Origin: Dipteronia dyeriana
Lineage: Eukaryota; Streptophyta; Magnoliopsida; Sapindales; Sapindaceae
DNA length: 64,000 nucleotides
Direction of reading: 5' to 3'
NCBI GenBank assembly: GCA_032871835.1
Contig: CM065298.1
Coordinates: forward strand, 11,909,096 to 11,973,095
The notes beneath the pieces were generated by a model. That model worked only from the letters and a program-made list of their open reading frames with translations, searched no databases and was not told the origin of the DNA. Shown piece by piece: positions 1-10,013 of this stretch; position 1 is the first letter of the stretch, and every line of letters starts with the position of its first letter. A program made the position numbers and the translations under genes.

Positions 1-553
1 CGTGAGACCAATTTCCGTATCGCGAAAATGGATACAAAACTTAAAAATAGTGATCTGCGGTACACCTATTGACGCGTACAGTGTAGCGTATCGCTTGACA
101 GCCCAGAATTGCATTTTTCAGCCATTTTCTAAGGGATATTTTTGTTTTTTAACCACAATATCTTAATCTAACCTCCCACACTATAAATACCTCATTTTCT
201 CCTCATTTGTGAGACCTCTCTTCCCTTCTTCTTTCTCTTTCATGCCCAAACACTTCTCTCTCTTTATCTTTTTCTCTTTTCTTCATCTTCTCCCATAATA
301 AGGAGAGATATTGCTCTCATTGATTTTTCCTCCATGGGAGCTCACCATACATCCACCACACCATTTTACACTTTCTATATCCATCTTAGAGTAGAATGCA
401 AGGAATTAGGAGCCAATTCAAGCTAGGAAGGCTAGGAGCATCTTTTGAGGACTTGTCTTCAAGGGTTTGCCTTTATTTGCTCATTTCTTTATATTTCTTG
501 TTGTCTTTGATGTGTAACCTCAATTTGGGAATTTGTAAACCTTTCACATGTGT

Positions 554-600
<47 letters not shown>

Positions 601-953
601 TTTGTTCATAAATTCATTTGGATTTTCTTTTGCTCTTTGATGTATGTGATTTATGCTGTTATTATGACATGTTTGTGTATGAATTGTTAGAAATCAATAT
701 TATTAATGATTGAGTTTATGAGTAGCTGTAATTTATAGTAGGAATTAGATGCCCATGATTGTTGATTAATTGATGATTGACTTGAAATGCCATGTATTAG
801 TATTTGAGTGTTAGAGTTTTAACCCCAAAGAGTAAAAAAGGTTTCAGTTGAGGCTTTTAGTTGCTACATTGGCCTATCCTTGTGCTAAATGAGTCTTTGT
901 ATTAAGACACGATTATCCATCCTTGGCCGGATTGGGTGATGATTGTTTGTGGG
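1..953 (+). repeat. Edge copy of a ~2.1-kb dispersed repeat (B repeat)
   Basis: This stretch is almost identical to 33571-34530, differing by a few substitutions and short indels. The same unit, more diverged and inverted, lies at about 35649-37597. It contains a TATA-like CTATAAATA near 181, a pyrimidine-rich stretch and a GT microsatellite, but no long reading frame; the 71-residue frame at 396 ends in the microsatellite and is not supported as a gene. The copy is entered mid-element at the window edge and runs into the N gap. It may be LTR-derived, because the full copy at 33197-35309 starts TG and ends CA. Confidence 0.85.
561..598 (+). repeat. (GT)n microsatellite
   Basis: About 19 uninterrupted GT units. 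A similar run sits at the same place in the second copy of the repeat (34133-34173) but is absent from the inverted third copy. Confidence 0.97.
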
Positions 954-1053
954 NNNNNNNNNNNNNNNNNNNNNNNNNNNNNNNNNNNNNNNNNNNNNNN
1001 NNNNNNNNNNNNNNNNNNNNNNNNNNNNNNNNNNNNNNNNNNNNNNNNNNNNN
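954..1053. other. Assembly gap of 100 N
   Basis: Exactly 100 N, the usual placeholder for a gap of unknown size. The real distance between the repeat on its left and the sequence on its right is unknown. Confidence 0.99.
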
Positions 1054-1269
1054 TCATTGGTCCTTTGGCTTCACAATAATACATCATGTAAAATTGTAAT
1101 AATACAATTTTTTTTTTAAAAAAGGAAGACGGGACTTTATCCCAGTCTAGCCTTTACAATCATTCGCCCCTTGGTAGGGAGAGGACTGAATGTTGTTTGT
1201 ATATAAAAAACAATCTGGTTTAATCTACAAAAAGAAACAAACAAAAACAAAACAGTTAGGGAATCAAGG

Positions 1270-2236
1270 TCCGTGTTTCACACGGTGTCAAGACCTGTGT
1301 TTCACGGTGTCCTTAAGATAATTTCGTCGTATATAATATCGTATGTATATAGTGATTGTCTCTCAAGATACAACGATTTAACAGTAGAAGTATAAAAACA
1401 CTAACCACTCTCAGTGAACTCAAATCAAGTTCGAACTTACCAAACAAAGAAAAAAAAAAACGAGAAGAGAGAATAACTGGAATTTCGTGATTCTAAGAAT
1501 GCATCTTCTAAAGTGTAGACTACGTTTATATATATATATAGTCGAAATCAAAAGAGATTGATTTGAAAATTACTAGATAGCTACGTTTTAAATGATAAAG
1601 GAAATTTAATTAAAGAATAATCTTCTAAAAGATTTATTCCTGATTGATCATTGATTCTGATTGCTTACGATCAAGTAAGTATAGAATCCAAAATTGATCA
1701 TTGATTCTGATTACTTAGTGATCAAGTAAGTATCATAATCCAAAACGAAAATAAAATTATTTCCTTAATCAAAATGGAAATTATCATTCTTCCTTGTCAT
1801 TTATTTAAAACGTTTGACTTAGGAAAATAATTAATTCTTTCCTTATCAACAAATTGATTTAGAAAAAAAATAAATTAAATTCAAAATAGTAGCAAAATTT
1901 CGGTTGTACTCTCACGGTCCAACCGAAGTAGCATTCGTGTACACAGGTCATGGCCACACATATGTTGATAAGCTACTATCAAATAACTACTTATATACTA
2001 CATATAAGTGGTGTACCCAACCAATGTGTGATGCACAATTTTCCTTACACAATGGGCTCACTTTGAGACTCAATTTCTCATTAAACCATTAATCAATTTG
2101 AGAGTTTGAGTATACTACTTCGAAGCTCTCACGAAGGAAAATTCGAATATACATTGATCTTTCATTTTCATGAAACCGATCATACTCAAATAACGCTCTC
2201 AAGCCGCTTATTTATCACAAATTTTCCAACAATCTT
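1270..2236 (-). mobile_element. Putative 3' LTR of a decayed Copia element
   Basis: On the minus strand, downstream of the Copia pol remains, a purine tract (ATGTGGAAGAT) is followed by TGTTGGAAAATTTGTG, the expected polypurine tract plus LTR start. A TATA-like run (TATATATATAAACG on minus) lies near 1530. The far (left) border is approximate: I could not fix a CA end or a target duplication. No matching 5' LTR or primer site is visible on the right, so the element is truncated. Confidence 0.5.
1645..1745. repeat. Two tandem ~50-bp units in the LTR
   Basis: Two adjacent units beginning TGATCATTGATTCTGATT and containing GATCAAGTAAGTAT, with few differences. They lie in the putative LTR upstream of its TATA-like box (minus orientation), where LTR enhancer repeats are often found. 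Confidence 0.7.
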
Positions 2237-2832
2237 CCACATGAATGAAATTGACCTAGGAGACACGAGAGATGGCTTTTGATAAGTTCAAACAGTCGAA
2301 ACCTGCATAGGATAGGTAGGTATTACCCTTTAAACCTTCCCTTGTAAAGGCATGCTTACTTTATTGCTGATTAATAGATATGATATCCTTGAACTGTTTT
2401 GCTGTTTTATATAAACGATAACACACCTCACACATGCATCTTTCAGATCTAATTTGGTTCTCATTGTTATGTTCGTTTTATCCATGAACATACGCTTGGT
2501 TCTGTGAGAGTCACTGGAGAATATAGCCCTTCTATTCTCTTTTAGAAGCGGCCCCACTTCTCTCTCACATAGGTGACTTCTTAATTAAGAGTAACCCGTA
2601 TTACTCTACTCAGATTTCCAATGTTTGGAATTCTGATGCGTAAGAATCATTAAAAACATAGTTTAACCTTTTCCCTATGGGCATCACTGTTTCATCATAG
2701 GAATGGACTGGAGCCCCCACAGTGATCCAACTAAGTCTTACACTTGGTTGTCCCATTGAACCTATATCTTGGGATCTCTAGTCAACTAGGTTGGGTTTCC
2801 ATTATATCGACTTTTTATTTCATGGACTTTAT
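2237..2832 (-). other. Untranslated 3' part of the Copia element
   Basis: Lies between the end of the RNase H frame and the putative polypurine tract. No supported gene; the 75-residue frame at 2330-2557 has no recognisable features. Confidence 0.4.
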
Positions 2833-4490
2833 TCAAATTCCCACCGATGATATCTCAACTAACTCTCTATTTAACCTTTTGGTTAGCGGATCTACAATGT
2901 TATCTTTTGATTTTACATAGTCAATCGAGATAACTCCAGTTGAGAGAAGTTGTCTAATGGTATTATGTCTTCGACGTATATGTCTAGACTTCCCATTATA
3001 CATGTTGCTCTGTGTTCTTCTTATAGCTAATTGACTATCATAGTGGATACAAATCGATGGCACAGGCTTTGGCCATCTCGAAATATCATCTGAGAATTGG
3101 CGTAGCCATTCAGCCTCCTTACCACAATTATCTAGAGCGATAAACTCATATTCCATTGTGGATTTAACTATACATGTCTATTTGGAGGATTTCTAAGATA
3201 CAACTGCACCTCTAGTGTGAATACATACCCACTAGTGGATTTTGAATCTTTCATATCAGATATCTAGTTTGCATTAGTGAATCCTTCTAAAACTGTAGAA
3301 TATCTGGTATAATGCAACTCATAATTACGAGTGAATCGCAAGTACTTCAGTACTCTTACTATTCTTTTCCAGTGATCAGTTCCTAGATTACTCGTATATC
3401 TACTTAATTTGCTGACTGCATTAGCTATGTCTTGTCTTGTACAACTTGTTAAGTACATCAGATTTTCTATCACTCTAGAATATTCTAGTAGAGAGACGCC
3501 CTCACCTCTATTCTTGGATAGGTGTAGATTTGTATTTACTTGTATTCTGGATATTCAGAATCTTTTTTGTTGAATTTTTCAAGAATCATGTCGACATAAT
3601 GTAACTGACTTAGAATGAGTCCATTCGATGTCCTTGAGATTTTCATTCCCAACATTACGTCAGCCGGTCTCATATCTTTCATATCAAATCTTGATTTCAA
3701 CATCTTTGGTAGATATGATCATTTTATCATCACTACCAACAATTAGCATGTCATCAACGAATAGACACAAAATGACTTATCCATGTCCGGTGTCTTTGAC
3801 ATAAACACATTTGGCACATTCGTTGATCTTAAAGCCATTTGACATCATAACATTGTCAAATTTCGTATGCCATTGTTTTGGTGCTTGCTTTAGACCATAT
3901 GAAGACTTCACAATTTCTTTCCTTGCTCTACAGTGAAAAAACCCTCAGGTTGTTCCATATAAACCTCTTCATCTAGTTCTCCATTCAAGAAAGCTGTTTT
4001 CACATCCACTTGATGTACTTCAAGATTTCGTAAAGCCACAATTGCAAGTATCATCCTAATAGAGGTTATTCTCGTCACAGGAGAATATGCATCAAAGTAA
4101 TCTAGGCCTTCTCGTTGATTGTAACCTTTAATTACAAGTTTGGCCTTATACTTATCAATTGATCCATCTGCTTGCATTTTCCTCTTGAAAATCCATTTGG
4201 ACCCTAGCGGTTTACATCCCGAGGAAGGTCCATTAATTCCTAAGTATGGTTTTGGAGTATGTAATCAATTTTGCTCTTGATAGCCTCTTTCCTCAAGAGT
4301 CCTTCTGAAGAGCTCACCGCTTCTTTGAAGGTTCGAGGTTTAGAAAATCTGGACCAAAAGATGTTTCTATCATAGCTCTTTTGCTACGTCTAGGTTTATC
4401 CTCAACTTCTTGTTCTTGGTCCTCACAACTTTCAGCATGTGTTCATTTTGACGAACTTGCTTTATCATTGGATTTACATGGAAATACTTG
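2833..4490 (-). pseudogene. Ty1/Copia pol remnant (reverse transcriptase and RNase H)
   Basis: Reading the minus strand, fragments in shifting frames follow Copia pol order. At 4177-3908 is the RT start, with YKAKLVIKGYNQ and the family signature TAFLNGELDEEVYMEQPEGF. Near 3768-3735 is the catalytic loop FVDDMLIVG, with F where Copia usually has Y. At 3473-3264 is the MYLT...ARPDI-like connection region. At 3156-2833 is RNase H with CIHYDSQLAI and the terminal DPLTK motif. Above 4200 the frame degrades into the integrase/RT linker. Gag, protease and integrase are absent. Multiple frameshifts make it non-coding today. Confidence 0.9.
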
Positions 4491-5385
4491 TTTAAAGAAG
4501 CGGTTTGAACCCATGACCACGTGACGTATGCGTAAGGGGTTTACCACCGAATCAACATAATCTCATCGAATTAACGATAACGTAAGAAATTATTCATATG
4601 AATCATGAATTCTATTGTAAAATTATAATTGTAAAATAAATAAATAAAGAGAAATTTGGGGCCTTAAGCAACAGTAGCCTGATGTACCAGTAGACCCAGA
4701 ATTTGTTTAAGCTAGTAATATCTGTAAACAAATAATTTATATCATGTATTTACATTTTGTTTTTATACACGATTTGTCGGTGATAGTGAATTATAATATA
4801 TTAAAAAAAACCTTGAAAACAAAATATGTAATATTCTCTAAAAATAATTAATTTTATGACTAATAATTTCTACTAAAATATTATTTAATTTTATATATCT
4901 TGAAAAAATAATTTTCATTCCAAAGAGATTAGAAAGTCACAATAAGAAAATATAAAGTAAATATAAAAGAAAAATTAATTATGAGAATAGTTTTGAATAA
5001 AGAAAAAAAATATTATTTGTGATTCAATAATAATCTATCGATTAAGCCAAAATTTTGAATTAAGTGATTTTACGGGGCATTGCAGATTTTTCTTCACCTA
5101 AAAAACAAACAAAAAATACTAATAATTCTTATTATGTCTTATTAAGTGATAAGTAGCTGAGAAAACCAGCAATCCTAAGGATTCCGTCTCCTGGTTAGGT
5201 GTCATTATTTATATTTTTTAATTAATGATTTTTTTTTGGTATGGCCGAGGTTATAAAAATAAAAGCCCTATTTGTTTGCAGAACCAATTGGGAGGTCGTC
5301 CACTGATATTTAGTAGAAAAGAAATGATTAGTTGAGAGTTGAGACTTGCAACATTTTAATTAACAGAGGGTGGCTTTCAAATTGT
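4491..5385. other. No recognisable feature
   Basis: AT-rich DNA with no reading frame, repeat or RNA structure that I can support. Confidence 0.4.
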
Positions 5386-5411
5386 AAAGTTTTTTCTTTT
5401 AAACGGCAGAA
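5386..5411 (-). mobile_element. 3' tail of a LINE, separated by an inserted Copia element
   Basis: On minus this reads ...ATTCTGCCGTTTAAAAG followed by an A-rich run, closely resembling the 3' end of the LINE at 24456-26082 (AATAAATTTGCTGTTAAAA...). It continues the LINE sequence that stops at 8214. The 2.8-kb Copia derivative sits between the two parts with a TTTGT duplication on both sides. Confidence 0.7.
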
Positions 5412-5416
5412 TTTGT

Positions 5417-6207
5417 TGTTGGCGGAATTCTACGCGGAAGCGTTGCTAGATAGAACACAAAACAATAATAGCAAAATAAAGAATTAGATGAAGAGAATAA
5501 ATCCAATCACACAACACAAGAAGATTTTACGTGGAAACCCAAATCGGGTAAAAACCACGGCCGTCAGGACGACAAGAGAAATAATCCACTATGTGATAAA
5601 TTGTTACACTCTCAGGATTCTCTCTCTAAAATACCCCAAACCCAATTACACCCAATGCTCTTTGAGATCTCACTATATTTGCTAATTTGCTCCACCACAC
5701 ATAGCCTAACTATTAGGGTCTATTTATATGAATTACAGGGAGTTTAACATAAAAGAAATCCTATTCTTTTAAGCACAGGACTTTCCTAATTTGATTAACA
5801 CAAGAACTTCCAGAAGAAAACACATTTCCTATTTCGTGCAACATTCCTATTTGGGCAAAATCCACCATTGATGCGGTTCGAGACATGGTTGGCCACCCAC
5901 GCTCTACGCCACATGCATCGCTGTCGTCCACCGCTCCGAGTACCCCGGTTGGTGCACTTGCTTCCGCCGCGGTCTGTGCCGCGTAAACTCACAGACGTTT
6001 TACCGCTCCCTGTGCAGCTGTATGTGCACATGTCCGCACCGAGGTCCAGACCGCGGTACCTACCAGATTTTGTTTTCTTCAGTTCTTCGGTCTTCAAACC
6101 TCCCTCAAACTCGATCTCCTACTTCAAACTTATCCCACGTCTCCAGGAAGTTTTGCATTTGTTGAATCCCGTTTGGTAGCCATTGGAAATTCAAGCCATG
6201 TCTAACA
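5417..6207 (-). repeat. 3' LTR of the Gag-only Copia element
   Basis: Begins TGTTGGCGGAATTC and ends TCTAACA on plus. Contains a GC-rich patch (5900-6065) in a degraded form compared with the partner LTR: several CCGCGG-type sites have changed to CCTCGG, CCGAGG or CTGTGC. Confidence 0.92.
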
Positions 6208-6614
6208 ATCCTCCCTTATGGCGAGAATTTCCAAAACTTCCGTCCATAGCTACGACTCTCAATATCGAGAATCAACATACCCACCACGAAGTATAACCAA
6301 TTAGGAACACCCATCCCAAGATTTCACCGGCACATGTCGAAATTTACCTTGCTGAAAAATTGTGGTGCAACTCCTCACGTTAGCTTCCAGGGAGTTCGTT
6401 CAGCCATCGACATCCTTGTCCACCACACACCTTGCATCACTGTCTAACCAATGCCCGTGAGTAAATTGTGGACCCGCTATCAGCTATACATCCTTTTTCA
6501 AGGCAACTAGCGGTAATGCCATGAGGATGTTTATGCCCCTTTAGAGGGCATCGCTGTAGTCGAACTCAAGAGAGGTGATTGCCGGATCCCCTTCTTTGGA
6601 GCCATTAGCCGCAC

Positions 6615-7306
6615 TTGTATTCTTATTTTTACAATCCCTTCATTAGATGTCCAGATTGTCCACATGCCAAACAAATGCCTTTCTTCTTGGAGCCTCCCTT
6701 TTTCCTGTCAACCAACAAAGCAGAGTTATCAGAAGATTTACCTTCACTCTTTAGCCTTTGTTCCTCAGAGATTAGTTTGTTTGCTTCATCTCCAAAACAT
6801 ATGGTTGAACTTCCATGCATTAAGATGGCTTCATATGCGCATAGGATGGTGGAAGGGACCAGATTAGTTTAATCCTTTGTCTTCTTCATCAATCTTCACT
6901 CCAATCGACTCTAGCTCGGAAACTATCCTATTGAGCACTCCCAGATGATCGAAAATTTTCATACCTTCAGACATCTGCAGCGTGTGAAACTGCTCCTTCA
7001 GGTAGAATCGGTTACAGACGGTCTTTGATTGATACAATTCTTTAAGCTTCTCCCAAATTCTTTCGCTGAATATGTCCCTTGAATATTTGCAAGAACATTC
7101 TTGGCTAAGCTCAATCGTATCGCACTTGCAGCCCTCTCGTCTAGATCTTCCCATTCATCATCGCTCATAACCAGTTTTCCAGAACTAGTACCAGCCATTT
7201 CTTTTCTAGAATCTCCAGAGCTTTCAGGGTTCTCAGGGGTCGGCTTGCCCTTCAACACATTGTGTAAACTGTATTGGATTAGTAGATCTTGACTTGAACC
7301 TGCCAC
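6615..7306 (-). pseudogene. Broken Copia gag
   Basis: Minus frames cover an N-terminal Gag part (7306-6998, including AASAIRLSLAKNVL and IQGTYSAKEFG) and then, after a frameshift, a central part (7154-6864, including FYLKEQFHTLQMSEG and LGVLNRIVSELESIGVKI). These follow the helical capsid-type order of the UBN2 Copia Gag family. A zinc knuckle CLACGQSGHLMKG follows near 6640, but a one-base shift at its end displaces the last cysteine. The protein would bind and package RNA if intact. It is the only coding content of this element. Confidence 0.8.
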
Positions 7307-7396
7307 AAACCAAAGTTAATTTTTCCATCAAACTTCTCAACCTCAAATCTCATCAACTTTGACATCTTCAGTTAAGATCACTATCAAGCAAACAAA

Positions 7397-7408
7397 GCTC
7401 TGATACCA
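7397..7408 (-). promoter_or_regulatory. tRNA-iMet primer-binding site
   Basis: On minus it reads TGGTATCAGAGC, complementary to the 3' end of plant initiator tRNA-Met, two bases inside the 5' LTR. It would prime minus-strand cDNA synthesis. Confidence 0.9.
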
Positions 7409-7410
7409 AT

Positions 7411-8208
7411 TGTTGGCGGAATTCTACGCGGAAGCGTTGCTAGATAGAACACAAAACAATAATAGCAAAATAAAGAATTAGATGAAGAGAATAAATCCAA
7501 TCACACAACACAAGAAGATTGAAAGTGGAAACTCAAATCGGGAAAAAACCACGGCCGTCAGGACGACAAGAGAAATAATCCACTATGTGATAAATTGTTA
7601 CAACCACACTTAGGATTCTCTCTCTAAAATACCCCAAACCCAATTACACCCAATGCTCTCTTGATATCTCACTATATTTGCTAATTTGCTCCACCACACA
7701 TAGCCTAGCTATTAGGGTCTATTTATATGAATTACAAGGAGTTTAACATAAAAGAAATCCTATTCTTTTAAGCACAGGACTTTCCTAATTTGATTAACAC
7801 AAGAACTTCTAGAAGAAAACACCTTTCCTATTTCGTGCAACATTTCTATTTGGGCAAAATCCACCATTGATGTTGTTCGCGACATGGTTGTCCACCCACG
7901 CTCTACGCCACATGCATCGCTGTCGTCCACCGCTCCGAGTACCGCGGTTGGTGCACTTACTTCCGCCGCGGTCCGCGCCGCGTAAACTCACAGACGTTTT
8001 ACCGCTCCCTGTGCCGCGGTATGTGCACATGTCCGCACCGCGGTCCAGACCGCGGTACCTACCATATTTTGTTTTCTTCAGTTCTTCGGTCTTCAAACCT
8101 CCCTCAAACTCGATCTCCTACTTCCAAACGTATCCCACATCTCCAGGAAGTTTTCGCATTGGTTGAATCCCGTTTGGTAGCCATTGGAAATTCAAGCCAT
8201 ATCTAACA
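7411..8208 (-). repeat. 5' LTR of the Gag-only Copia element
   Basis: Same ends as the partner LTR, 7 bp longer. The GC-rich patch at about 7930-8060 keeps at least five CCGCGG or ACCGCGGT palindromes in about 130 bp. Confidence 0.92.
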
Positions 8209-8213
8209 TTTGT

Positions 8214-9112
8214 TTATAAACGGCCAAGCCGAAGAACCACAAACAAACCACACGCCCACATGCCAAAAGAAACACGTACCGTGGAAACGACCAGGATTCA
8301 CATGATCACATGGCTACAACTAACCCAAAAAGACAAGGTCAAAACCCTAAGCAGCCCATAACAAGGTAACAGAACAACCCAAGCTAGAGACCCCACTGAA
8401 AGCATAGAAAAACAAAGCACCCACATCTAAACAAAAACCGACTCAATCCCACAACCATGCCCTTGGAAAAGCAAACAGAGCTGCCAAAAACTAAAAAAAA
8501 ACCAAAGAAACCATGGCCCCAAACTAAGAAGATTACTTCACCATTTTTAGTTTGAATCCCATCAGTTTCGAATAAGCTTTAGCAATGATGTCGGCCATCT
8601 TCACTTCCTTACCGTTGAAATCAAAACCCGCAGCTATGCCAAAGTCAATGACCTTAGAGATCTCCCCATCTAGGTTCTGGGACAAATGAAAACATTTCTT
8701 GGAGCTTCTTAACTTCATACCATCACCCTTAACAGCAAGGCCGTAATCCCTACCATTCCTCAACTTCAAATAATTACTGTCTTCGACATTGTCTCCCCAC
8801 TTCACAGGGATTGTAATTAATCTAGAACTGAGGGGCATCTTCTTGTTATCCTTTTTGGACAGCCCCTTCTTCAAAACATCACCAGAACATGTGATCAGCT
8901 CCCAATTTTTTATACCCTCACTTGGTCTTCTGATTTGCCCCATTTTAATGACAACATCATTGTCCAAACCACCACTAACAGAATTAAACTTATTCAATCC
9001 ATCATTTTTCCAACTATTGATTCTAGATGGGCGATTGGACCCATTCTCATCTGAAGCTGAGTCATTACCCAACAGCCTAATCTCCTTATCATAACTAGAT
9101 GGACCTTTGAAG
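8214..9112 (-). mobile_element. ORF1-only LINE remnant
   Basis: On minus, an open frame runs from about 9112 to 8533: FKGPSSYDKEIRLLGNDSAS at the start, a polar middle with many Asn, Ser and Lys, and MADIIAKAYSKLMGFKLK at the end. A GT-rich 3' untranslated stretch follows, ending CGGCTTGGCCGTTTATAAAC, which continues at 5411 beyond the inserted Copia element. The leader and tail resemble the LINE at 24456-26082. No endonuclease or reverse transcriptase is present. I infer ORF1 (RNA-binding) from tail similarity and position; no DUF4283 core is preserved, so the protein assignment is weak. Confidence 0.55.
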
Positions 9113-9276
9113 TTGTATGGAAAAACTTATATTGATTCTTTAGTATACAAAGAACTATAATTAATAAAGATAGTGGTAGACACACTCAATTAGTCCAAGT
9201 ACAGTAAAAATGAACATTCAAGTGGAGGACTATGACTAAAATATTGATGAAGACTTGCTGGCTGGTCTTTTTCTTC

Positions 9277-9284
9277 TATAAAAG
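9277..9284 (+). promoter_or_regulatory. TATA box of the EG45/PNP-like pseudogene
   Basis: TATAAAAG, 86 bp upstream of the start codon at 9370, a suitable distance for a short 5' leader. Confidence 0.6.
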
Positions 9285-9369
9285 TGTTAAGAGTTGTCTG
9301 GTATAATTGTACCACAAAATTTACAACATTTTCTTTGAAATTGTTTGTATACAAAAGAGCAAAATAAAA

Positions 9370-10013
9370 ATGGGGATTGAGATGAGAATATTGATGATGG
9401 TTGGTCTGGTGCTATGCCACACCACAGTAGTACATGCCGCTCAAGGATATGCTGTTTACTATAACCTCCTTACATTCGTAAGTATTTCTCAATTGCTGCT
9501 TAATTAATTCCAACTTATATTACTATATATACATAAAACAACTGTGCGGATGACATTATGGCTATTGAAACTGATTTTGGACAGCGTCGGCGTGTTTTGG
9601 GAAACGTAACATGGGGAGATTGGTGGCAGGAGTGAGCGTGGCACTGTGGAATAATACAAAAGCCTGTGGAAGAAAATACTGAGTGCGATGCATAGGAGGT
9701 GAGATCACGCATCCTTGCCATAATGGACAGAGTGTTGTGGTTACAATTGTGGATTTCTGTCAACCACCCTGCAACGGAATTTTTAATCTTTCTGAAGATG
9801 CTTTCGGTGTCATTGCTGATCGTGATGCTGGAAAAGTTAGGGTTGAATATAACCAGTAAGTTCATTAACTAATAATTCCTTCATTATTTCATTAACATAA
9901 TCATATAATTGGCTTGTACTTGCACCAAATTAATTCTAAAATAAATAGTATAATATGTAGCGCATTTATTTATCGATATGTGTGTACATGTTTTAATTAT
10001 TTGCAGGATCTGA
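9370..10013 (+). pseudogene. EG45-like / plant natriuretic peptide-like protein, disabled
   Basis: Three exons with GT-AG introns: 9370-9477 (signal peptide ILMMVGLVLCHTTVVHA, then AAQGYAVYYN), 9585-9855 (SACFGKRN, LWNNTKACGRKY, VRCIGG, VVTIVDFCQPPCNG, FNLSEDAFGVIA, GKVRVEYNQ) and a 7-bp last exon 10007-10013 giving I-stop. This is the secreted double-psi beta-barrel family related to expansin domain 1, acting in the apoplast. Two lesions are visible: exon 1 lacks one C in the expected CCC run of YYNPPY, so the exon 2 junction is out of frame; and codon 9680-9682 is TGA where the family has Arg (CGA to TGA). Conserved cysteines remain, so inactivation looks recent. Confidence 0.85.

Larger units (their letters stand above)
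5412..8213 (-). mobile_element. Non-autonomous Copia element with two LTRs, Gag only
   Basis: Complete structure in minus orientation. Direct 5-bp target duplications TTTGT lie at 5412-5416 and 8209-8213. LTRs (TGTTGGCGGA...TCTAACA) are 5417-6207 (791 bp) and 7411-8208 (798 bp). Next to the right LTR is a primer-binding site complementary to initiator tRNA-Met (GCTCTGATACCA on plus, 7397-7408). Next to the left LTR is a purine tract (minus AAGGGAGGATT). The 1.2-kb interior contains only broken gag; protease, integrase, RT and RNase H are absent. The element would need proteins from an autonomous relative. The LTRs differ at many sites, so insertion is not recent. Confidence 0.92.

Noticed and set aside
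396..611. 71-codon frame ending in CVCVCV (and its copy at 33969)
   Set aside because: The end is the GT microsatellite translated; the frame is not kept in the inverted copy.
5868..6179. Overlapping Arg/Pro-rich frames on both strands of the Copia LTRs (also at 7809-8206)
   Set aside because: Produced by the GC-rich palindromic patch of the LTR; present on both strands and not conserved between the two LTRs.
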